NCBI GenBank assembly: GCA_032209605.1
Contig: JASFXZ010000008.1
Span: 3,472,001 to 3,536,000 of the forward strand
DNA length: 64,000 nt
Reading direction: 5' to 3'
From: Mactromeris polynyma
Taxonomy: Eukaryota; Mollusca; Bivalvia; Venerida; Mactridae
Shown: positions 10,986 through 22,563 of the stretch, piece after piece
Layout of the letters: the number at the start of each line of letters is the position of its first letter
Numbering within the stretch: position 1 is the first letter of the stretch
Notes under the pieces: model-generated
What the model saw: only the letters and a program-made list of their open reading frames with translations
What the model was told of the DNA's origin: nothing
The model's database searches: none
Translations under genes and position numbers: made by a program

Positions 10986-13650
10986 TGATGTGTGTATTCT
11001 AACTAATTGGTTTCCAAATCTAGAATGGAAATGTTTATTTACGAATGTGAGAATAAATAAACTAACAAGTCATGATATTAAGAACCCTTTGATCTCACCA
11101 AACATTTCTTGAGAACTTTAACAATTCCTTCCAGTAAAACAAACATTGAAGTTACTTCGGTAAACAAATACGCTTCTGAAAAAAATAACAATAAAGCAAA
11201 GCAACAAAGAAATCCGAATAAGAATGTTTATTGTTCTTCCTTTTAATATAAATGTTGTTATATAGACATTGTCAGTTTAATCTTTTGTTGGGCAGGACAG
11301 TTTTCATGAGTTGTTTTAGCTTGCCTCCTTCATCTTGTACGTCATTAATTAGTAATTACGCACCTTAAAACGTCGCTGGTTAGGTATGATGTTTCAAACA
11401 TGAAGCATATTGCAAGATACAACTGCTGCTAAGCACTGTGGCTAGGTGGGACTGTATTGATCAAACTGTGAGCGGACAAGTTCGTCTAGTACATAGCAAC
11501 CATGTGTTTTCGACCGGGAAAAGATGTGTTAAGCGCTCAACGTGTCGGAGCAAATAGCAAATACATGGAAAAACCACAAAGCGAACTGACAAGCAAATAT
11601 ATCCCAGATTAATTTGTGGTTTTTAAGGTGCGGCCTAATATAGATTGAGCACATTCTTTCAAACCGCACACATAAACACCTTTTTGCCAGCGTGGCGGTT
11701 TAAGATCTTGATCTACTGGATGGGGCTTTGTATAGGTTTTTGCACCAAACGCCCGTGCTTGATTCGTAGCGCATATATGCATAGTGCTGAATATACACAG
11801 TTTAGGTAATTAATGGAATAACATGTTTGATCTTTATTTTTAAAACGCTTTAAAAACTAATGGAAACATAAAAAGAGAAGTATTAAATGTTACGGTTTGA
11901 TAGCCGCAATAAGGGTTATCTTAACATAACCCAATTGTGACGCGTTTTGGGCGGTATTAACTAGGGATGTATACAAATGTTTTATTCACAAATAAAGACA
12001 TACACACGCTTAAATAATGTAGTTTTTGTATATTGTAAATACAAAAAGGTATCTAGAACGAAACAGCTGTTGGAAGCGCCTGTCTGCTAGGAATTCGGTT
12101 AATGAGAAATTACTATCAAAGCAAGATTTGAAATAAATATTTGCATTCAGGAGTTCCATGATTCATGAAATATCCAAACAAAGAAAACATTGCACCCGGT
12201 AAGATAAAATTGTTTGATAATGGGCTCATTATTGGGAAAAAGGCATATGTTACCACATGGATTGCGACGGACTACTTAGCGGTCTAACCACATGAAAGTA
12301 GCGCATTAATATTTACCGTTACCACATCCGGCGAACAATGAACCGTCTACAACAAAGGAATCAGCTTTTTCGAAATTACACATACAAATTAATTCGTTAA
12401 TCAATATATCGAGCTCTAAAGTGATTAAACAAAGGAATATTACGTTCTATGCATTTTTATACTTTCATGAATTCGATTAAACAATTTTCGCGAGTCAACA
12501 AGTACAGTCGCCACGCGTACTGCCTACACTTGTACTCTGGATAATACTGAATAATACATAAAACCTCGTTGTTTATCATTAATTGATTCAGTAAACATAC
12601 AACTAATGGTCATACCCCAAAAACGTGAAGAGAAATTTAAATGAAAGCACAATGAGGTATTAATGTGCCCGGCAAAGAGACCCGAAGCAAGCGTTTAATT
12701 AATTACGTAACGCATGATTTACAAACATGTTTCAATATTAATGTTACATAAATTAACCGCTTTAATTATATAAATGCAAATTTGGCAAATGTTTGCAGAA
12801 CAAGCACAATTACAAGTGTGCAAAACTTTATAAAGCTCTCATAAAACAATATTCGAGTACTGTGAACATGCCGAAGGCAAAACATCAAAATGGAACAATT
12901 TCTCCAAGGAACAAATGTTGCGTTAGTTCTGATATCAAACGTCTTTTCATGTTCTTTTATCCCGTTTCATGATGGGAACTTTTGCTGACGTGTGTAAAAT
13001 AGTTGTATGTAGCAGCAAAAAAAAACTACATACACTTCTTAATGTCAAGACCTATATTATACAATATCTTCAAAATGTGACCGATAAATACATAACAAAA
13101 TGTTGTTTTTTCGGTGGCTCCAATCACTAGAAAGGGATTCATTTATTTTACTGTCTAGACGTATAACTATATTAAAGCTTACACTTGATTTCTCAAACAC
13201 ATAGTCCAGACATAAGTACAACACTACGAGTATATTTGTACGGGGTATAATATCAACATGCAACATTGCTTTGTAGATAAACATACTATAATTCCACGTT
13301 GCATCATGTGTCTAATTGCCAAGCAATACGCGTCTTATGCAATGGAGATCCTTAAAACATTGGAGGTAATTGTTATACAGTCGTCTTAAAATTAACGTTG
13401 ACAGAAGAAAATCCAAGCGCGACTAAAATTCCCACGAACCCACGTGTTTCTAACACGCAAACATTGCATTATTTCATCAAATGCACCTTTGCATAAATAT
13501 CAGCAGTGATCTGTTACGTTACGTGTTCTATTAATGTTATGTTAATTCCAGTGTATTCTTGGTGTTTTTGCATGTACTTGTCTGCATTTGATATCGTACA
13601 TTTGAGATTTTTGTTCAATTCATCAACATAATGTTTTATTAAAACAGTTT
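10986..13650. other. Unique AT-rich DNA
   Basis: No gene is supported. The stretch contains many AT-rich homeodomain-like sites (TTAATTAATTA near 12,700), but nothing that distinguishes an enhancer from background. Confidence 0.45.
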
Positions 13651-13654
13651 CGCG

Positions 13655-13930
13655 TTAATTGCCTAACTTTGAAAATATGAATGATGACGTAGAACAGGAA
13701 ATGTCAAGCCACATACAGAGGACACAGCCACGACCAAAACGCATAGACACATGGAATATACATACATATATACAAATACAAAAGCAATAGGAACAAAAAC
13801 CATATGACTGGTGAAGATGGGAATACCAGTCAGTGAGAAAAACAGGCCACTGGTGATTTAACCCTGATTTAAGGGTGCTTATACCCTCATACATAGTCTG
13901 TCACCACCGAAAATAAAAAAAAAACCTTAG
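13655..13930. other. Purine-rich patch, possibly an old repeat remnant
   Basis: The plus strand is A/G/C-rich with AAGCCACATACAGAGGACAC, weakly like the CCACATACATAAGACA block of family A, and ends near an A-run (13,912-13,924). It may be a highly diverged dispersed repeat. A 79-codon minus-strand frame covers it but is Cys-rich and unrecognised. Confidence 0.25.
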
Positions 13931-14701
13931 TAGACAAGAAAATCCCTGCCGGACAACCACCCAAACAAGCACTAGCACTAAGCGTGAGTATCACATTTAC
14001 ACACAAATCTAATCAATTAGACACTTTATTACCAGTTAACACCAATCAAAATCATGGTTTATGTTATTAAACAAGTAACAAGTAGTTGTGTACTTACATA
14101 ATATTACGAACAAATGATATCGGATAAGTTTGACATAACACATGAAAAGAATACATGGATGTTTTAAGCAAATTGATATAACATTAAGAGAATGTTACTT
14201 GTCTATCGATAAAACAACAGAACGCTACCAGACATGTTTCATGAATCTGCATCCTGATAATAGTCAAAACAAAAAACCTGTTCAACCAGGTTATTCACCT
14301 GAAAGTTTAGTAACACACATTTTAAATCTACATCAATCTCTAAGATTGTTCCACAAAGTACAAAGTATCCAACAAGTTCAAAGACCGATCAACAATGCTA
14401 CTTTCTTTGTTGTAACCAATAATGAGTCCTATGTTCATTTTAAATTTATAACTCAACAATAAAACTACGCCTATCAGGGGACACTATCTCAGAATCTTTG
14501 GTGTGGGTTTATGTTGTATTTTTAGACTAGGCCTTTGGGTATTGTAAAATTGCAAGTAGATAGTATCAGCTGTAGGCAGTTCGTTGCCTACAGAAGTGTT
14601 AGAATCTAGCATTTGGTATTCACAACAAGCAACGGATATCGTAGGTTTTTGTTTGTCGATACTTCAATTAATACTTTGTTCAAAAGTGTTTCTAGATGAA
14701 C

Positions 14702-14773
14702 TTTAACCTCCTCTAGTTGTTAGTCTTTTGGAGGTTAAAACATTAATTTCAGTCCTTAAACTGGACTGAAATT
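14702..14773. other. Twin adjacent hairpins
   Basis: TTTAACCTCC (14,702-14,711) pairs with GGAGGTTAAA (14,730-14,739) around an 18-nt loop. Six bases later AATTTCAGTCC (14,745-14,755) pairs with GGACTGAAATT (14,763-14,773) around a 7-nt loop. Both stems are perfect. This could be a structured RNA, a degraded foldback element or chance. There is no long miRNA-like stem. Confidence 0.6.
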
Positions 14774-16387
14774 GCATCAAGTTCAGAATTATTACAATAC
14801 TAGTATACTTCAGTCTGTGGAATGGAAGTTCAAATGAGTAAATTATAAAATCTGACGATCGAATACACTTTTCCAATTTTTGCGACAATTGAACGTGATA
14901 ACTGTTTATAATTGATTTATCTTTAGTGCATACTAGCCACGGATGTCAGTTGGTTCACGCAGTGGAATTACTCACGCTGTTAGGCACGGTGTCTACCGCT
15001 CCCTGTCACCTACCCATTCAACTTACAATGCTCTGTTCCTTAACATCGTTTCACATTTTGTTAGTACATATCGATATAAATTCTTCATCAACAAATCTAA
15101 GATCACAATATCGTTATTCCACGTTAACTTCTCAGATAAATGTTGTCTGAGAAATGTAATCTGTGATATTAACCTCAAGGCACAGAGCAAACGCAGTAAT
15201 AATTTTCAGACGGTGCACCAAGACGAGACGGTACACGTAACCGACATTTTATTTAAAGAATAATGTTAAATTTAGATCGCATTGTATGAATTTTATGTCA
15301 AACTAAGATTGTTTCAATTAAAATAGTCTTGGAAATGTTGTGATACTTGCAGCCAGTAATCTGATAAGAAACTCGTTAATTAGCGAAAGCAGTGGGGTAC
15401 TTGAAATGTAGGACAAACTGCATCTAACATGCATAGAAACCTGCCTAGAGCGAAGTGTCATCTTTCAGAGAAATGCCTCAGAATCTACCTGGAGAATAAA
15501 CTCGTGTGCAGCTGCAGTAGAGTCGTCCTTGTCTCATAGTTCACTTTACAACACAATGCAGAAATAGTGTCTGTTCTACAAGGTTTTGTTATTGCTTGTA
15601 CATATTGTTATACGTGCAATGCTGAAATGCAGAATATGTATAAAAACAGTAACAATGACTAGAAGTGAGGTACATTGGTTGGGGTGGATACTTGAAATCT
15701 TCCTCAAAAAGCTTATGGGTATTCTATGAAGTATTCCATGAACATATTTTAATGCAATTCGTTTTTGTCCATGTTGACGTCGTTGTTGTTTCTGATAATG
15801 CTGGTCAGGTAGGTACTGACGATATCTGTTAAACATTGTTGATATTGAACTTCTCACAAAGTTTAAAAAAAGAGGGATGACAAAGTAGATAGAAACTATT
15901 TTCATTCGATCGTTTTATGCATTCTTCAGTTATTTTAGTACGTTTGGAATTTCACAATTGGTAAAACAATGCCTGGAATTTTAAATTATCTAATCTTTTT
16001 TCTCGCTGTTTTGCAAATGCATCTGAAGTATCAGTGATTGTAAGCCTATGATTATGCTCTGATCGTCTTACTTTTCTATTTCTATCGACGTTGATTGCTA
16101 GTTTGGCTTCAATTCTTGCGCTGTTTTGCACAAACTTTTGAAAACCACAAATAAAATTATATTAATTATTCATTACAACATTTTAAAAGGTTTCTGAAAC
16201 TTAATCTGTCTGGAGCAGTGTAAATTATCAGACAGAAAAAAACATAACATGACACACTACTTATACACGTATACCCTGAGCAAAATTATGTTTCTGTCAG
16301 TGCAAACAATATACACTCGCTATAACGGCAGCAGAAGAATACAACATTCGCCAGAGACGCTTGACGTTTGCCTTCTGGTACGAGCTG
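14774..16387. other. Unique AT-rich DNA
   Basis: Overlapping plus-strand frames (about 14,926-15,263, 74 and 106 codons) and a minus-strand frame (15,576-15,905, 109 codons) are present. None shows a recognisable domain, and overlap of two frames on one strand argues against coding. Confidence 0.45.
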
Positions 16388-16631
16388 TCTTGACTTGTCC
16401 TGCGATGTATTCCATTCATTAAATCCCCCACTGTTTGTCCTCATTAATTCTCCTTAAATGTCCTTTATAAACGGCAAGGTTACTCCTTGCGTCCCTATTC
16501 CCTTACGTATTTACCATTGTACCTCCTCAAATGCTTGATGTTTTATGGATTGTTGTTTTCCTGGAGGTCTGTGTGGGTAGGCATTTTTTTCTGTATGTGG
16601 CGTTCCTTGTAGCAACATATCCTCTCTTTTG
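16388..16631 (-). mobile_element. Family A copy, minus strand
   Basis: The reverse complement matches family A from its AAAAGAGAG start (16,631 side) to the GGACAAGTCAAGAC block. Diagnostic blocks are GATTGTTGTTTTCCTGGAGG, CCTTGCGTCCCTATTCCC and CTTGACTTGTCCTG. Its 5' end lies about 40 bp from the 38-bp array that follows. Confidence 0.85.
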
Positions 16632-16667
16632 AAACGTATAAATTCTAAACAATTTCCTAAGCCGAAC

Positions 16668-17017
16668 CCTTAAACTAGGGTATATAGAGGACACTTAAGT
16701 CACACACTTAAACTAGGGTATATAGAGAACACTTAAGTCACATACTTAAACTAGGGTATAGGGAGAACACTTAAGTCACATACTTAAACTAGGGTATATA
16801 GAGGACACTTAAGTCACATACTTAAACTAGGGTATATAGAGAACACTTAAGTCGCACACTTAAACTAGGGTATATAGAGAACACTTAAGTCACATACTTA
16901 AACTAGGGTATAGGGAGAACACTTAAGTCACATACTTAAACTAGGGTATATAGAGGACACTTAAGTCACATACTTAAACTAGGGTATATAGAGAACACTT
17001 AAGTCGCACACTTAAAG
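16668..17017 (+). repeat. 38-bp minisatellite, ~9 copies
   Basis: The unit is CTTAAACTAGGGTATATAGA + GAACACTTAAGTCACATA, with period 38 bp (GGGTATA at 16,678, 16,716 and onward). Variants are TATAGGGAGAAC, GAGGAC and CGCACA. Variants recur in the same order (for example the TAGGGAG unit and the CGCACA unit come back about 190 bp later), so a five-unit block has been duplicated. Confidence 0.97.
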
Positions 17018-20000
17018 AACTCCAGCATGTATTGGCGTAGTTGTAACATCGTGTTTCTAGTTCACTTCCATCGATTGCTGCTTTTGTTTTGACTTCTGAT
17101 AATATTCACACGGTTACGGAGTACGATCTAGGATGGATTATTAGATCGATACAGTGTAGAATGCATTGATCGTCTTTTGCACTAAGATATTTACAATGTA
17201 ACAAACTAACTATAAAATATGAAATTATAAAGTCATCATATTCACTTGGGATAGTCTGATAATAAACAAGTTTGTCAGTTAAAAGACTGGATGTAAATGA
17301 GTGGGAGAACTGTGAGGTGTACGGAGAAAGTTTAATACTTGAGTTGTTATGTTTTACATGTGAAAGTCCGTGGTTAAAACACACCAGTCATCTATGAGTT
17401 AACCATCCCACTACGTAAACAGTCTTATATATCTAGCATTATTAAAATATCCCTTTTCATGAAGATTTGAAGATAGTGTGTGAAAAGGTCGTTGTGGGCG
17501 TCTGATTTGAATATGTTCAATGACACCCTAGCTACAGAGTAAAATGAGTTATGTTTTGTAATAACAAGTACGATATGTGTTCATTCTTGCTCAACGAATC
17601 ATTACGTGGTACTACTTTTATTGCTAGGTCGCTATGTCCCCGATTGAACCGTCTGCCGTATGTTTGCACAGGAGTGAGGCTCGGTTTATGCTTCATGTAA
17701 AATGTAGGTCAAGTTAGAAAAAGAATGAATGAGGCACAGATTTTTTTATTATTATCAAGATTTATGGAATGTGAGCAATTGTACAAATTGAATACAATAC
17801 AAATATAGGTCTAAATAACCGATTTTTGTACATAACAAAGATTTTCCCATCGATTCGTATCAATTACACCAGAATGTCGTCTGTTCAAAACTCAGAGATG
17901 AGCATTCAAAATCACATAATACAATGTTTGATGTGTGTCGAAGTTTCTCACAGGAACACAAACCATGTGACCGAAACATATACAAATAAATGGACGGCTT
18001 TATTATTGGACCAACATACGAAACATATTTGTGGTTTTTCGTTATATTGATAAATAAATGGCGGGATTTCAACTACCTATTAAATCCGCGGCAGTTTTGA
18101 ACAAAGAGAAACCAAAACAAAGACATAAAGAAATGAAAATAAACTGCGTAATATCTTTATGGTTAAGAAAGTATGTCAAGATTTTTGCGTTCATTTCGTA
18201 AATATTTGGTCACAAAGAAAGTTTACTGAATGAATAGTATTGGTAGTATTCTTTGAATTACAACTTGAAAAGCTTTTTTGGCGCTCAACGTGAGAATACG
18301 GTCCGAGAACTAATGAGCGTGTTTGATTTATTGCCATTGAAATAACTGGTACGTCTCTCACTGTAAGTGATAGTCCGCTTCAGATAAGATCATGACCAAT
18401 TAGTAATTGAAAGAAAAAAAAAGAAAAAAAATGTTAGAAATGTAAAACACTCTCATAACAATCGTATCTATATTGTAGACAACAACGACTTTATATAATA
18501 GATTGGTACCCTCTCTCCTTTCACCCACACTCAGATAGTTATTTAAGAGGGCGTATTATTGTAATTAATTTACTCCACAATGTCGAGTAAACAATACGTA
18601 ATTAGATTTGTTATGCTACCGTTGTCAGATATGTCCCGCGGTATGTCAAAAATCAGAACATGACATTGCTTCCGCGTGTTTCGATCATTAATATGAAATA
18701 ATATCCCAGAAATTGTACGACACTGCCAGTGGGTATGCTTAAATTGACTTTGCACTTCTATAACGTTAGCATACACACATAGCACATAGAACTAGATATC
18801 TTCCCTTTATGTCAGGGCATATTGTGGTTCAGAAAATTAAAAATTGTCTTGATTGGCAAATCAACGTATAAGCTGCTACAATGACCAGAAATTAACCTTG
18901 AATTAAACATTTGTTTTATGTCTACAAGTCAAACATATTTGCCAAATAACGTTGAGCATTTTAACCGCAAAGGGTGGAGTTTATTTTTGACGGACGGACA
19001 CTTTTTTACCATTTATGAACATTTATCTCGTAGGGGAAGCAATATTGTTCATGGGTTGATAGTGACGGTTTGTTATGCTATCAATACAATGCTCAGCTAA
19101 TTTCTAATAATTCTAAATTGATTTCTAACGCTTATATATTTTGAATGACTTTATATGCTGTAATGCAAATAACGATGTTTTGTGAGAAATTCAGTAAATG
19201 TTGCAAGTTGCGAGTGTTTTTCTGTTACCTTTCTTTCTTGTTTTCTGTTATTTATCGGCTTGCGTAAAATGTGCACTTTCTAATGAAAACAAGTTTTTTC
19301 TCTCGATTCATACACTATATTACAAGCGAATGATATCGATATTTCACAGTGGTTGACTCAATGTCTACACTGTTAACTGTTAATCTACCGCGTCCCACAA
19401 TAACGTCTGTGACCTTGGCTAATGTTAAAAATCATCAACTTCTTCAAATTATTCAAACATTTATTTAAATATTAATCAGAAAGGAGGTCAATGTGAAAGA
19501 CATATTGTGTATCACAGTAATCTTTTGTCATCCTCTGTCAACGACTTGGTTCAGCGATGAAACAAGCGCACAGCGTACTGTGGTCAAAGGGAGGTAATCC
19601 GTAATTACATTTTCCGCGAAGTTCAAATTATCATTTCGCTCAGTTTCGAATATTCATCGCTGAATATGACAATACTTGTTTAACGGTTCAAAACTATTAT
19701 CTGAGACGTATAATTACTAAGCAACACTTAAAGTGAAAATGGATACCTATCATCAACAAAATCTAGGTCGCCAGAGAGACGGTTTTATGTGCTGCAAACG
19801 TTAATATCGTAATATCTTTGCGTGTCTGAAATGTAAACAACAGCATGGCTTTTATAACACCAGACATTTTTAGCATAACCATATAATATCATAATCATCA
19901 CCTATCATTATATCATTCTAAGTATTCACGTAACACATAATTTGAAACATGCATAGTAATATATATATTTTATTTTATATTGATCTAGTTATGTAAAACC

Positions 20001-21703
20001 AGTGGTTGGCCAGTTGACAACCAATGCGCTGTTACGCGACAAAACACTTTATGCTCAGATACTACGTTGGCTTCTATAAAAGTATCCTCACAACTAATGC
20101 TCAGGCACATGACAAACAGCAACATGCATAACTACAGTTATACAGCATGAAGAGAATGTATTACAGCAGTAGTGTGGCTGTTCTGTCTGTGCAAGTCCCT
20201 GTCTAGCAAGAACATCGACTGAATACTTCACCGAATTTAATGTATTAAGTGTCTGGACTGTATTTAAATTCTCAGTATTCAGTGATAAGATTTAAACATA
20301 AAATCTATATGCATTGTGTAAAATAACAGAGGACCGTTTTAGTATTGAAGGAGCAGATTATAAGATTTATGTTGGCTTCACTAATTATAATCTAGTTCAG
20401 TGGGACATTTATTTCACATGTCGTGCGCTGCATGCTTAATTATTGTATACTCAATGATATTATCGTAATTGTCATGATAATGTAACATCACACACTTACA
20501 CTGAACTTGTGAATTAAGTTTGAGTCGATGAATATCAAAACGTATAAAGCCTATTTGCGCCTAGATTTGTACAATGCGTTAACTAATAGTTTGTCATCGC
20601 ACCTGCCGCCACGAGCAAAAACATCGGTACCAAGGTTCATAATTTCGAATGAACTAGAATGAACTAAAAAATCAAGGACGAAATATGAACTATTACACAT
20701 TAAATGGGACGTGTCAACAATCATATACCCACGAGCACAATACAGGAATCACTCATTGTCACGATAGAGGGGGGCACCCTATTGGCTCAAAAGGAGCGTG
20801 TCCTTAGGTATGATACAGGATGTTCCAACAGGTATGAGAACATAATATATGCCTCAATAGGTTATTTACTGACATGTTCTAGAGAGAGGACATCCTCATT
20901 GGTATGATAGAGGATAATATTATGTCCATAAGTTTATTAATTGATACTAAGACGTTATAGGTGATCATACACGAACCAAGTCGTGTCAATGAAAGCCACC
21001 TTTGGGCAACCAAGACAAACCACGGAAAATTAATCAGTCGTTAAAATAACTGCGTTCGAGTCCCATAGGTTTTACAGTCGTAATAATGATTTATGCTACG
21101 TGAATAAGATAAGTCCGCTTACGTGCGATGGTTAAGTAAACAAGTTTGCCCTTTCAAAGGAATTCATTGTTTGTGTAATCTGCCAATTGGACTACTCGCT
21201 CACTCGGTTAGTTGATTTTGCAAGTTTGATAGTAAAGGTTTACTAGACGTTCATGTAACTTCTCAATTAATAAATATCCAAAATTCTTAGTAATTCTAAG
21301 ACAGTCCTCTCATTGTGAAAGAAATTGCCTGTAGTATAATTGAAGGATTGTTGTTTATAGATTTCCAGCAAAGGATAGTTTTCATGAAAGCTCAGCGCAT
21401 TTCAAAAACTCGGACAATGGCCGCAAATAGTTTGCCATTTTATGTTTATTTACTTCAACACAGTGCTAGTAACATAGCAACCTGTTCACCAAGAAGTTTC
21501 ATTTTATTAGCAAGTGCTCCTTTTAAATATCGTCCTAATAAATAGCTTTGAGGAGGGCTTGTTGGTGGAAGGTAAATACACCTTGTGAAAAAAAATTCTT
21601 ACCTTGATCTTTGCTGTGGAAAAATACTGTGACAATACAAATAGCGCTAAATCAGACCACGTGGGAGATGTTTATATTGCCTTCGGAAGCACCCAAGAAC
21701 CTT
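17018..21703. other. Unique AT-rich DNA
   Basis: No gene is supported. It holds an A-rich run (about 18,411-18,431), a CAAAGGGAGGTAAT motif at about 19,587, and a degenerate repeat-like patch at 20,755-20,930 in which GGTATGATACAGGAT and GGTATGATAGAGGAT alternate with GTCC/GACATCC boxes. Confidence 0.45.
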
Positions 21704-22109
21704 TAAAAGAGAGAGAGAAAATAAGTTCTACAGGGAACGCCACATACATAAGACAATGTCTTTCCACACACGCCTCCGGGAAAACAACAATCCTTAAAAC
21801 ATTAGGCATTTGAGGGGTATATACGTGAGGGAATAGGGGCGCAAGGAATGGCCTGGCCGGCCTTAAGGGATAACTAGGAGGATCAAAGACGACAAACATG
21901 GAGGGGGGATTTAATGGATGAAAAAGATCACAGGACAAGTTAACACAGCAGGCAACGATAGGCCGAAACTGGGGAAAAATAACATGGATACTATATAAAG
22001 TGAAAGAATTTCAAAGGGGGAAGGGACATTTAACTTACATTTAAAAAACAATTAGAAAAAATAACCATACAGCGATTCACAGCATTGGAACTGTCAGTAA
22101 AATTACTGG
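21704..22109 (+). mobile_element. Family A, near full-length copy
   Basis: It matches the copy at 283-698 from AAAAGAGAGAG to GGAACTGTCAGTAAA, including the TATA-like CTATATAAAG at 21,991-22,000. Outside these limits the two copies diverge at once, which defines the element ends. Confidence 0.9.
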
Positions 22110-22214
22110 GCGTATAATTCATATCGGTGACTGTAGTCCAATTATCGTCAGTACGTTTTCCTTTATGATGATGCTCGCACTTTTTGTAACAGAAGGGTAG
22201 GAACGAAACAATGG

Positions 22215-22318
22215 CATTATTCACAAACATTTAAGACTGTAACTCAGACTGCGCCCCTGTTCCCATATATATTTTAGTGTACGTCTGAGTTTTAGTCTTA
22301 GCATTTTTGTGAATGAGC
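22215..22318. mobile_element. Palindromic MITE-like hairpin (~104 bp)
   Basis: The left arm, ATTCACAAACATTTAAGACT + GTAACTCAGAC (to 22,250), pairs with a right arm whose complement is ATTCACAAAAATGCTAAGAC + TAAAACTCAGAC (22,282-22,318). The loop is ~31 bp. The arms match at about 26 of 32 positions. Such short foldbacks are typical of tiny non-autonomous DNA transposons, but only one copy was seen here. Confidence 0.65.
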
Positions 22319-22450
22319 CCCAGGTAATTTCTCCATCAGACTGTCAAATGTGTCATTCTGACATAGCTACAGCGATTAAGAACATGTTTGAACTGTTGTT
22401 ATGAAAAATAAATGTTTTTTATAAAATAGCCAACCTGGTAACAAACTATA

Positions 22451-22563
22451 AAGAGAGAATAAGTAGCTACATGGAACGCCACATACATAAGACAATGCCT
22501 CCCCACACAGACTTCCGGGAAAACAACATAAAATCAGGTATTTAAGGAGTCGCAAGGGTAAAT
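22451..22563 (+). mobile_element. Family A, truncated 5' copy
   Basis: It starts with AAGAGAGAATAAGTAGCTAC, continues through GCCACATACATAAGACAATG and CTTCCGGGAAAACAAC, and ends after AAGGGTAAAT. It is the best-preserved match to the first 110 bp of the family. It lies 340 bp downstream of a full copy in the same orientation. Confidence 0.88.

Noticed and set aside
14142..14462. 106-codon plus-strand frame
   Set aside because: No recognisable domain. A frame of this length is expected by chance in 64 kb on two strands.
15576..15905. 109-codon minus-strand frame
   Set aside because: Unrecognised, AT-driven composition; likely chance.
21050..21075. GTTCGAGTCCC resembling a tRNA T-loop
   Set aside because: No matching A box or acceptor stem upstream, so neither a tRNA nor a clear tRNA-derived SINE.
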